This document shows positions 1 to 9,370 of a stretch of DNA of 64,000 nucleotides, piece by piece. Below the pieces are notes generated by a model. It ran no database searches, had not been told where the DNA came from, and was given only the letters and a program-made list of their open reading frames with translations. This DNA is from Ceratopteris richardii. Taxonomy: Eukaryota > Streptophyta > Polypodiopsida > Polypodiales > Pteridaceae. How positions within the stretch are numbered: the stretch's first letter is position 1; each line of letters begins with the position of its first letter. The position numbers were made by a program, and so were the translations under genes. The stretch lies in contig CM035407.1 of NCBI GenBank assembly GCA_020310875.1, positions 66,409,158 through 66,473,157 of the forward strand, written 5' to 3'.

Positions 1-1979
1 TTCCAAGATGCATCAAGGATGTCAAAGGGAGTTCACATGCAAATCTTGGAAGCAATCAAGCAAATCTAGGGTAGCAGTCAAAGCTGGTCAAATTTTAGAA
101 ATTAAGGCAAAAATTTCAATGTCACCAAATCACATGAAAATTCATATAATTGTAAAGCCTATCAAACTTAGTCTATAGCTCAAATTTCACATATAAATGG
201 ATTTTCTAGCACATCGATATGCAATGTGCATTTTGTAAAAATGCAATTTTTCCACTTAGACTCTATAAAATTTTGTATAGGAATTTATGTTAGCCATATG
301 GTCTAGCATGTATAAATATCATATGGGATACACATTTATACAAATTTTCAAGGCTATTAGAGCTTCCTAGACACCTTAATGCCCTCTTGTAAACTTTGAC
401 ATGTAGTCAAACTTGTATAAAGGAGATTTAGATGGGAGTTTTTTATGCATATGCCTAAAGGAGACCTTTCAAAACATAGCCCTACAAATTTTCATCTTCA
501 TCAAAGGATATTTGGAGGGTCAAAGAGCAAAAAATCCAGTTTTTAAGGTCACTGTAGTTTCCTAGAATAAGCAAATTGAAGGCTCGAAGGATAACCACAT
601 GGCAAATAATGATTGAACCATGTTGTACAGTCAGGATGAGCTCATATTCAAGGGTGGAGATGCAGTAAATCTTAAATCAAGGAAGATCCACAAGTTTTTT
701 CATCAGATAAGCTTTTTTTGATGGTCAAAGATCAATAATGCAAAGTTCTTCAAAAAATAGAAGCTTATCTTATCCAAATTGATGTCAGCACTAATCCAAT
801 GGTCTAGATCTTCCCAAAATCCAATGGTGGAGAATGAAGGCTCCTATCCCCCCCCTTTTGCCCTAGATATCATATAGAGAACCAATCCTAACCATCCATT
901 TGATAAATCCAATTGTTGTAATCAAAATCAATTGATCCTAGGGTTAAGAGTTGATTTCTCTAGATCTAAAGGCCCAAATTCATTCAAAAAACTATAAAAA
1001 CCCGCCTCCAAAATCATAGAGCATCATTGTTAGGCATCCATAGGGCCCTTGCTAGCACATGGTTTCCTTGAGATGATCACCCTCAGTTGAGCATGTGAGG
1101 ATCCAAGGTGGGCTAGTAAGAGCATAGTTCGTAGAATCAACTGTAGGTTAGACTTCCAAACTAGGATAGGCTCATAAACCCAATGGTTTCTCTATCTTTG
1201 CTCACCCTCAATGGAGCATGTGAGTGATTTAGAGTTGGTTTTATGAGTCTTAGACTTCTTTACTTACACATTACGCTCATAGAAAGATATAGGGTCAATG
1301 AAGTGGAACCTATCCTCTTACGTGTGATATTCGGTTGAACTGTCATGGTGGGAGAGTCGTGTGGACTGACTTTGACTAGTACAATGCTTAGCTTGACGTA
1401 TCACAACACTCATGTACATGTCTCTCATTAAAATATCTTTTAATTCATGTCTCTTAGTCTCTTATGTGTTTTTACATGTCTCCTTCTATCTCTTTCTATG
1501 TGTGAGAAGATCTGCAATCTTACATTGAATGAGTGAGGGTTATCCATTGAGATTGAGAAAATAAGTTTCTATATATTTGTAAATCATGACCCACATGCAT
1601 TCATACTATACAAAAATACCCATGCATATGTTTTCTCATCATGCATACATACCATCCAAAAGAACCCATGCATACGAATTAAATTTTGAAAGTGTATAAG
1701 AAGCTCTATTTTTTTGGGACCTTTTTTCCTTTCGAAATCGATTCATATGAATAGTTTTCTTTTGTCCTCATCATTCATGTTCATGGGTTTATCTTGCATT
1801 CATATGTTCCCCCTTCCCATAATCAAATCATGGCATCTCTCTTCTCCATATCCAACTTCATCTTCACCTTCACATTTTGATCACAAAAACCTTCCAACAC
1901 TCACTAGCTTCATACACTTTGTGTGTGCCGTGATCAGACCCAATGCAACAGGATTGTGATCACCTCCACAACGTATCTT
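1..1979. other. AT-rich intergenic or decayed repeat DNA, no gene
   Basis: No reading frame here resembles a protein. A TATAAAAA box at 993-1000, with a transcript-start-like stretch after it, suggests the middle could be an old LTR or promoter remnant, but I find no matching second copy in the window. Short open frames, such as the one near 1714-1959, are low-complexity and unsupported. Confidence 0.4.
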
Positions 1980-2518
1980 TCACTATTTGAATGGTACCTG
2001 ACTACTTGGATTGTTTTATCCCAAGGGGGATCATTACCACTAGATTTACATGCATTTTTGGACTCACGCTAAGCTAGTTGCTATGACACTCATGTGTCCA
2101 CGAGTGGTTTTTGATTCATGCTTGGTAGGTCATGCTATCTTGGTTGCGCAAGAAGATCCCTACTATGGCCACTTCTAGTTGTGAGGCTGAGTATAGTACA
2201 ACTTTCAGGATGACTAGTGAGTGTGTGTGGCAAAGACAGCTTTTGGTTGATTTGTGTGTTGGTGAGTCTTTTGCCACCACCATCTTCACGGACAATCAGA
2301 GTGCATCGGCAATTACGAGGAATACAGTGTTCCATGCTCGCACTAAGTACATTAAGATGCACTATCATTATGTCCGAGAGAGGTTCTCTGCTAGAGATTT
2401 CATTTTGGCATATGTGCCCACACATGATACTATTGGAGACCTTTTCACAAAGCCTCTGCCTAGGGAGAAGTTTGAAGCTTTCTGCAAAGTTTTGGGCTTA
2501 CTTCCTTTTGTGGATTGA
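1980..2518 (+). pseudogene. Copia (family A) RNase H C-terminal remnant
   Basis: This is the 3' end of a Ty1/copia polyprotein. The frame at 2132-2518 reads SWLRKKIPTMATSSCEAEY, then DNQSASAITRNTVFHARTKYI, HYHYVRE and DLFTKPLP. These are the usual closing motifs of copia RNase H, the enzyme that removes RNA from the RNA-DNA hybrid during reverse transcription. DNA at 1980-2131 matches the equivalent part of the family A element near 36.6-36.85 kb but is broken in frame. Everything upstream (gag, protease, integrase, reverse transcriptase) is missing. A purine tract and a 3' LTR follow directly. Confidence 0.85.
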
Positions 2519-2585
2519 TCTCTTTCCACATAGGTTGGCACTTCCTTATACATGAGTGCTAGATGCTTGTTCACTGCATCACTCC

Positions 2586-2594
2586 TAGGGGGGA
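2586..2594 (+). other. Polypurine tract of copia A remnant
   Basis: TAGGGGGGA lies just before the LTR and after the RNase H frame. This is the expected place for the plus-strand primer. Confidence 0.6.
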
Positions 2595-2596
2595 TT

Positions 2597-2826
2597 TTTC
2601 GATATATTTCAATAGTGATGTGTGAACACACTTAGGACCATCGATACACTTTTTTCCCTTTCTACGAGGTTTTTTTTTTCAGTTTGTGTGTACATCTATA
2701 ATCATAATGGGTTACTTATCTTTGTACATTCACTTGGTAACACATTGAGTATTGTGTTGTGGTCCAAGCTTCTTCTTCTTCCGTATGTTGTTTTTGTGCT
2801 TCCCCAGACCTCAAACTCCAATAATT
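2597..2826 (+). repeat. 3' LTR of copia family A
   Basis: About 230 bp. It aligns by eye with the family A LTRs on the - strand at 35906-36137, 40836-41074 and 42111-42340. Shared features are GATATATTT near the start, a GTGTGAACACAC segment, CTTTGTACATTCACTTGGTA in the middle and GACCTCAAACTCCAATAATT at the end. The first bases (TTTC where others have TGTT) have decayed. Confidence 0.8.
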
Positions 2827-3069
2827 TATGAATTAGAATACTAAACTATTAGAGGAAGCATTTTTTTGAAGGAAAACTATTTGTAAAATGTCAAACATTT
2901 GTAGAAATATTTATACAAATGATGTAAAAATTGAGGAAGAGTCTTCCTCATGTAAAATAGGATCATATGTATTTTCCCTAGAATTTTTGGAAGCTCTTAG
3001 ATAGCATATTTTCATAATAGAAGGTGAAAAGGACCAAAATTCAAGTGTGAAAAGGGACACTTGAAAAAG

Positions 3070-3077
3070 TATAAAAG
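3070..3077 (+). promoter_or_regulatory. TATA-like box, LTR unit 1
   Basis: TATAAAAG in the first copy of the duplicated LTR segment. Its position in an LTR fits a retrotransposon promoter; use is not shown. Confidence 0.4.
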
Positions 3078-3653
3078 ATAATTTCTTCTATTTTGAAGGG
3101 GTTGGTTGTATTATTTTGATGCTATCCAAGTAATGTGAGAGCTTTCCTGCAGAAAATCATGTTTTCTCCTTTCATGATCTTTCTCTTGATTTGTTTGAGT
3201 CTTATCATTGTGTAATCCATAGAATTTGTGAACTTTCCTTGTGTATTTCTGAGTGAGATGAATGAAGATGGATGATTATCAGAGTATTGAGTAAGAAAGT
3301 GCAGAAGAACAAAGTTGGAATTAGAAATTTTCAGTTTTTACAGAATCACAATTGTCTCGTCTGTGTGATACAGGTACTCTTTTTGAAATTTCACTTCATA
3401 TTTGTATTCTACCGTGGAAATGGCACACTTTAGGCACAAAGATAATTGAAAATGCTATTGTAGAGCTGAAGATAATCAAAACCCTAGATATTTTCCTCCT
3501 TTAAATTTCTCAGAAAAACAATAATCTCAACTCTTATTCTTGGATTCCATTAAGTAGAAGGGGTTGTGGTCTTTGCATACTTCCCGGATTGAAAATTTAG
3601 AATAGAAGGTGAAAAGGACCAAATTCAAGTGTGAAAAGGGACACTTGAAAAAG

Positions 3654-3661
3654 TATAAAAG
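3654..3661 (+). promoter_or_regulatory. TATA-like box, LTR unit 2
   Basis: Exact second copy of the TATAAAAG box, 584 bp downstream of the first. The element could have had two alternative start sites. Confidence 0.4.
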
Positions 3662-4259
3662 ATAATTTCTTCTATTTTGAAGGGGTTGGATGTATTATTT
3701 TGATGCTATCCAAGTAATGTGAGAGGTTTGCTACAGAAAATCGTGTTTTCTCCTTTCTTGATCTTTCTCTTGATTTGTTGAGTCTTATCATTGTGTAATC
3801 CATAGAATTTGTGAACTTTCTTGTGTATTTGTGAGTGATATGAATGAAGATGGATTATTCTCATAGTATTGAGTAAGAAAGTGTCGAAGAACAAAGCTGG
3901 AATTGGAAATTTTCAGTTTTTACAGAATCGTGATTGTCTCCTCTGTGTGATATAAGTACTATTTTTGAAATTTGACTTCATATTTATATTCTACTGTGGA
4001 AATGGCACACTTTAGGCACAAAGATCATTGAAAATGCTGTTGTAGAGCTCAAGATAATCAAAACCCTAGATATTTCCCTCCTTCCTCATAAATTTCTCAG
4101 AAAAACAGTCATCTCAACTCTTATTCTTGGATTCCATTAACTAGAAGGGGCTGTGGTCTTTGCATACTTCCTGGATTGACAATTTAAAGATGTGTAGTTG
4201 ATCTTTTGTGCTATAATGATTGGAGAGGACAACTCCAAAGGGTAACAACAAACATTTTT

Positions 4260-4277
4260 TGGCGCCGTTACCGAGGA
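4260..4277 (+). other. Gypsy F primer-binding site, tRNA-Asp type
   Basis: TGGCGCCGTTACCGAGGA differs at two of 18 positions from the complement of the plant tRNA-Asp 3' end, the primer site known from Athila-type gypsy elements. It directly follows a LTR-like end (ACAACAAACA, then T-run). It marks the start of the internal part of element F. Confidence 0.8.
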
Positions 4278-6041
4278 ACAAAGCAAAAGCTTCATTGAAG
4301 TCTTGGAGCTTGTTGGATCTTCCATTGTTGATGGTATTTGAACACATTGAAAAGGTACTACTATATAATCAAGAAAGAAAAACTGAAAAGGTAGGTTTCT
4401 TTGCTTGTCTTTTGGGGAAAAGAAAGCATGAATTAACCTTTTGAGATAAAGAAGTTTTGAAATTTTTGCAAATTGATAGTTGCTCATACCTTTTAAGAGT
4501 AAAGTGCAAGTGTGTGGAAAAAATTGAATCAAGATTGTTAAAGGAAAGGTAAAATGTGATTATCTTTGCATAAGTTGATTGCTTTTTGACTATGTACCAA
4601 GCAAAATTTGTCAAATCTTGGAAAAGATGACATGGTTGCAATGAGTAAAGTCAAGTAAAGTAGCTATGTGCAAAATTGATTGATCCATTTGTTTATCCAA
4701 GGTAAAGTAATAATCTTGAGAAAAGATTTATTTGCCTCTTGAAAAAAAAGGTGTTTGAGTTTATCTTTGCATGAATTGATACATTGTACTTCTTAACACA
4801 TATTTTCTTGAAAAGCTCTACTTCCAAACTGATTAGATTGCAAGCATAAAAGAGTATAACCAATCATGAGACAAAAGATCAATGGATCTTGAAACAAGAA
4901 AACCCTAAGTGAAGTGTTTGCCTTGATTTAGGGTTCAAAATACTAAAAAATTCATAAAATCTATTAAAAATCCAAAAAAAAATCTTTTTTCTTAAGAAGT
5001 TTTGCAGGAGGATTTGTGTTGAAAAGTGGAAGGGGAATAGTGAAAGAAAAATCCAGAAATTGAAAGAAAAATAAAAAATATCTAGAGTAAAAGTTGCTGT
5101 TTAATTTTTTCAAAATTTTAAGCTCTTCGAATGATTTTGGTGGTGTATAATTGCATGTGACAATTGATTTGGAGTTGGTAAAGAACATTGGAGAAGACTA
5201 GGAGGGAAGAAAAGTCAAAAAGTGCAAAAGAAAAGGGAAGTTCAGAAAAAACACGATTCTCAACAGAGAATCACGATTTTCAGTAAGATAAAGAAATTGA
5301 CTTAGTTGCACTATTGGGTACTGAGGCAAGCAATTTTAAAAGGTTTCATAAGTTGCATAAGTGAACGAAATCAAAATTGCAAAATTTTAGTAAGAATTGA
5401 GCATCAAGTGATCAGATTTGAGAATTGAACAACAAAATCGCGATTTTCATTAGGAGAGGAAAGTGGGCAAATTTTGTTGGAAGGGATAAGATTTTTTAAA
5501 ATAAAACCACAAAAATTGTAAAAGAACAAGAATAAAAAAGGTGGGAACTCAAAATTGTGAAAATCACTCACAATCGCGACCGTCTGAAGTCTATAAAAGC
5601 TTGAAATCTCAGAAAACCATTCATTTGAGTGAAAGAGTGAGTGGGAAGAGCTAACAGAATCGCGACTTTTTGCAAACACAAAGCTTTTGGACAGTTCTTG
5701 ACCAAGCTACAAGGTAATTTTTCTTAACAATAAATTTCTACATATTTTCAAGCTAGAAATAATGGATAAAGGTTGAAAATACTAAAAAACATTGAAAAAC
5801 TCAGAATCACGATTTTTAGTACTTTTGAACTTTTTGAAGGGAAAACTGTTACTTTGCTGAAAGTTTTTCATTGTGTGTTATTATTTTGAAAAAGGCTTCT
5901 AGCTGTGGAAAAAGAAATCAAAAAATCAAAAAATAAAAAATTTACAAGAACTTGCACAAAATCGCGATTCCCAGAATATGATTTTCATGAGAAAATCGTG
6001 TTTTTAACGATTGTGAGCAATCACGATCGTCTGGGAACAAA
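4278..6041 (+). other. Long untranslated leader of gypsy F
   Basis: About 1.8 kb between the primer-binding site and the hairpin array. It is rich in A/T and has no protein-like frame. Scattered variants of the motif later amplified into the 29-bp array are visible, for example AACACGATTCTC near 5250, AATCGCGATTTT near 5438 and AATCGCGATTCCC near 5960. Confidence 0.6.
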
Positions 6042-6658
6042 GAATCGTGACAAACACGATTCTCTTCACAGAATCGTGACAAAAACGATTCCCTTCACAG
6101 AATCGTGACAAACACGATTCTCTTCACAGAATCGTGACAAAAATGATTCCCTTCACAGAATCGTGACAAACATGATTCTCTTCACAAAATCGTGTCAAAA
6201 ACGATTCTCTTCACAGAATCGTGACAAACACGATTCCCTTCACAGAATCGTGACAAACACGATTCCCTTCACTGAATCGTGACAAACACGATTCCCTTCA
6301 CTGAATAGTGACAAACACGATTCCCTTCACATAATCGTGACAAAAACGATTCTCTTCACAGAATCGTGACAAATACGATTCCCTTCACAGAATCGTGACA
6401 AACACGGTTCCCTTCACAAAATCGTGACAAACACGATTCTCCTCACAGAGTCGTGACAAACACAATTCTCCTCACAGAATCGTGACAGACATGATTCCCT
6501 TCATAGAATCGTGACAAACACGATTCTCCTCATAGAATCGTGACAAACACGATTCCCTTCACAGAATCGTGACAAACATGATTCCCTTCATAGAATCGTG
6601 ATAAACACGATTCTCTTCACAGAATCATGATAAATACAATTCTCTTCACAAAATCGTG
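6042..6658 (+). repeat. 29-bp hairpin minisatellite, 21 units
   Basis: Twenty-one consecutive units of exactly 29 bp (6042-6650) plus a partial unit, with no insertion or deletion. The core of each unit is AATCGTG, ACAAA, CACGATT: two 7-bp arms that pair perfectly around a 5-base loop. A spacer of TCYCYTCACAG type follows. Units differ by substitutions only (CACGAT, CATGAT, AACGAT). The array ends 10 bp before the gag start codon, so the RNA leader would present a row of small stem-loops just upstream of translation. Confidence 0.95.
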
Positions 6659-6668
6659 AAATAATTGA

Positions 6669-8673
6669 ATGATTTTGAGATCTGGTAATAAATTGTTTAC
6701 ACCTGATAAACAAGAGTTAAAAAGGAAAGAGATAGAGCCAGTGTTAGGAAAATTACAAGAAAGGGATTTAGGACAAACAAATAACATGGAAAATTTAAAT
6801 GAAACAAATGAAGCCTCTAAAACTCCTGATTATAGAAATATCCTCAAGTACATGTATACAAATAGGTTTGGAACCTATGTGTATCAAGATGGTATGCATA
6901 AGTTTCTCATTAGGATGAGAAACTTAGAAATGCCCTTAAATATAATGCTAGTGGCACAATTTAAGGATGGTAGATATGAGGATAGACAGGGATGTGTATA
7001 CATATATTCACAAGATCCAGAAAACTCTAATGATTTAGGGCAGTGTGTAGACAAGAGACCTTGGGAACAAAACCTAGGGCAACCAGACTTGCCAAGACAA
7101 AATGAAAATCACACTAATATTGAACAACAACAAGGTAGGAGAGTACACACTTCCCCAAATCCTTTTGAAAGAGAAGCAGAAGGAATGAATGATTTTCCCA
7201 TCAGAAGGAGACATCAGTGGCAAAACCATGGAAGAATGCTTAGGCCCTGTCAAGTAGAAAAATGCATGAAGAATCAATATGAAGGGTATTCTGATCCTCA
7301 TGCTCATGCTGCAGAATTCAGACAATTAATTAGGGTAGAAGAAGTAGAGGATTACAAAGTACAATTTGAAGCATTTGGTCTAACCCTAATCGGACCTGCA
7401 TTATCTTGGTTCATTCCATTGAGAAAGTAAATGTATCCAAATATTAAATGTTTCCTTGAAGCCTTTATAGGGGAATTCTCCAAAACTGGAATTAAACATA
7501 GTACAACTACCCTGATACATAGTTTTAAACAACAAAAAGATGAAAATGTCAGAGAGGCTACTAGGAGATTCAAGCAATACATTGATAGATGTCCAAGAGA
7601 AGAGGTACCTTCAATCGCAAGACAAGTGTCTTTGTTCATAGAAGGACTGAGAAGTGCACAATAAAGAACCTTGGTGTATTATAGGAGATGTCCTGATCTA
7701 GGAGCATGTGTGAAAGAGGCAATAGACTTAGAGGATAACAAAGGACAAGATTTATTAGCATTTGATCAACCAAGAACAAATGAAGATAAAATTCAACCAG
7801 CAGAAGGATTAGCACAAGCCATCTCCAAAGCCCTAGAAGTTAACACCAAGACAAATTTGATAAACACCAAAATATCAACCAATAAGAAGTGCTATAATTG
7901 TGGGGAGAGGCATTTGGTTCAACAATTTCCTTATCATAAACCACAACATTTGCAAGATAGGAAAACACTCAAATATTATACTTTAGAAAGAAAATGGACA
8001 AACCATACTAGAGAGGAGTGTTTCTACAATAAACAACCCATCAAAGAAAGGGAATTTATGAACCAACACAACTTACAAAGAGAATCTGGATTTGTTGAGC
8101 AACCAAGACCTGTACTTGGACAACAACCACCATTACCAACAAATGTAGTACCAGTAAAATACACACCAATAAAAGAAGAAAGCATGAGACTTAGATCATC
8201 TTACAGAGAGGATTATCATTTGAGTGAAGGATATCAGGAAGATTGGGAATGATATGAACAGAGAGAACCAGAACTGAAAGCCTTGGACTTGGGAAATGGG
8301 AGAATTGAAATGGACACAACCACATTCATGTACCATAACTACTAATTACATGTCCAATCAGAAACCCCAATTCAAAGGAGGCCAAAAGATAACTTGTTAT
8401 AGATGCGGGTGGGAACATTTCATTAGAGACTGTCCACAACCTCCTACACTAAGAACAGAAGGAGCCTATTGTAAGGATTGTGGTAGGGAACACTTAATAA
8501 GGGATTTCCCAAGAAACCCTAAAAAACAACAGAACACATCTAGTAGCATACCATTAAAAACAGTTAACATAATGGAGCAAGAAGAATTGAGTGACCATGA
8601 TCAAGCAACTGTAAATCCTATAACAAAAGCACAAGCTAAAAAACAAGAAATAAAAAAGGAGACACACACATAG
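6669..8673 (+). pseudogene. Gypsy F gag (capsid-nucleocapsid), broken
   Basis: Gag of a Ty3/gypsy element. The start, MILRSGNKLFTP, follows the hairpin array. The retrotransposon-gag helix region is seen as EFRQLIRVEEVEDYKVQFEA and LTLIGPALSWFIPL, then FLEAFIGEFSK and VREATRRFKQYI. Zinc knuckles follow: a worn CYNCGERHLVQQF, a complete CYRCGWEHFIRDC (C-X2-C-X4-H-X4-C), and CKDCGREHLIRDF with the last Cys lost. One frame runs to 8252 with in-frame stops at 7428-7430 and 7662-7664. The knuckle part continues in another frame from 8296, so there is also a frameshift. No protease or reverse transcriptase follows. Gypsy G at 50.9-52.7 kb is a relative. Confidence 0.85.
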
Positions 8674-8771
8674 GATCATAGGAAAAATCCATTTCCAAAA
8701 GAAAAGAAAAACAGACAAAAAGGAAGATGGGAAAGAAAGATGAGAATGGGTAAAAATTGGGAAGAAGAAAG

Positions 8772-9370
8772 CGCAATCAAATCATGAGCTTGAGCATCTT
8801 TTCCATCCCATCTAAGCTGCTCCTGTGTAGGTGGAGAAGGAGAAACCACTGTACTCGAAGAAGAAGCTCCATCTGTGACAGTAGACTGTGAAGTAGAAGC
8901 ACCTGCCGGTCTTCGATCTACATCTGCCACTATGTTCCAAAGTTGTTTTGCAACAAGAACATGCTTCATCATGTAAGACCACATCGGATAGTTGGTCCCA
9001 TCAAGCTTATCTTCAGTTTGAAGCATGCCAAACAAGTCATTGCTACCCTCCATTTCAATAAGGAACAAGAATGTGACAGAATCTTCACTTCGATGAAAGC
9101 TGAAATGAGTACTGAAATTTCGGCTCACAAACCGTCACTCTGATGGCGATTCTGACTGCATGAATGGCTTCAAAATGGGGGTAAAACGCCAGCGCACTTG
9201 GTGGAAATGTTTCCAGGCTACTGAAATTCACTCTTCTATGCTCCGAAGTCGATTTGCACTGTTAAAAGTGTGCGCACGCCGCGACCCAAAAAACTAAAAC
9301 TTGAGAAGAAGCTGAACCTGCTTTGATACCACTGTTGGTGTGTCTCTCGCACTTCTACACACACCCAACA
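8772..9370 (-). mobile_element. Copia 5' fragment (LTR, primer site, gag start)
   Basis: On the - strand this reads: a short TG...CA segment at 9333-9370, one spacer base, a primer-binding site TGGTATCAAAGC (9331-9320), a leader, and a copia gag starting at 9053 with MEGSNDLFGMLQTEDKLDGT, then NYPMWSYMMKHVLVAKQLW and EQLRWDGKDAQAHDLI. The gag N-terminus resembles that of family A. It stops at about 8772, so only ~600 bp of the element is present, and no second LTR is seen. It lies between the gag of gypsy F and the coiled-coil frame in the opposite orientation. Confidence 0.8.
9320..9331 (-). other. Copia fragment primer-binding site
   Basis: On the - strand TGGTATCAAAGC, one mismatch from the usual plant initiator-Met tRNA site TGGTATCAGAGC. 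It sits one base inside the proposed LTR end. Confidence 0.75.

Larger units (their letters stand above)
3016..4186 (+). repeat. Tandem duplication (2 x ~585 bp) within a gypsy 5' LTR
   Basis: Unit 1 (3016-3600) and unit 2 (3601-4186) are direct neighbours and differ at a few percent of positions. Each begins AATAGAAGGTGAAAAGGACC and carries a TATAAAAG box (3070-3077 and 3654-3661). Because a gypsy primer-binding site lies only ~75 bp downstream, the pair sits inside a 5' LTR and duplicates its putative promoter. The LTR left border is not clear and should lie between 2827 and 3015. Confidence 0.8.

Noticed and set aside
1714..1959. 81-codon ORF with Ser/Pro-rich text
   Set aside because: Low complexity, no homology seen, and no nearby gene signals.
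6042..6658. Regular repeat array resembling a CRISPR
   Set aside because: Units follow each other without unique spacers, and the locus is in plant retroelement DNA; it is a minisatellite.
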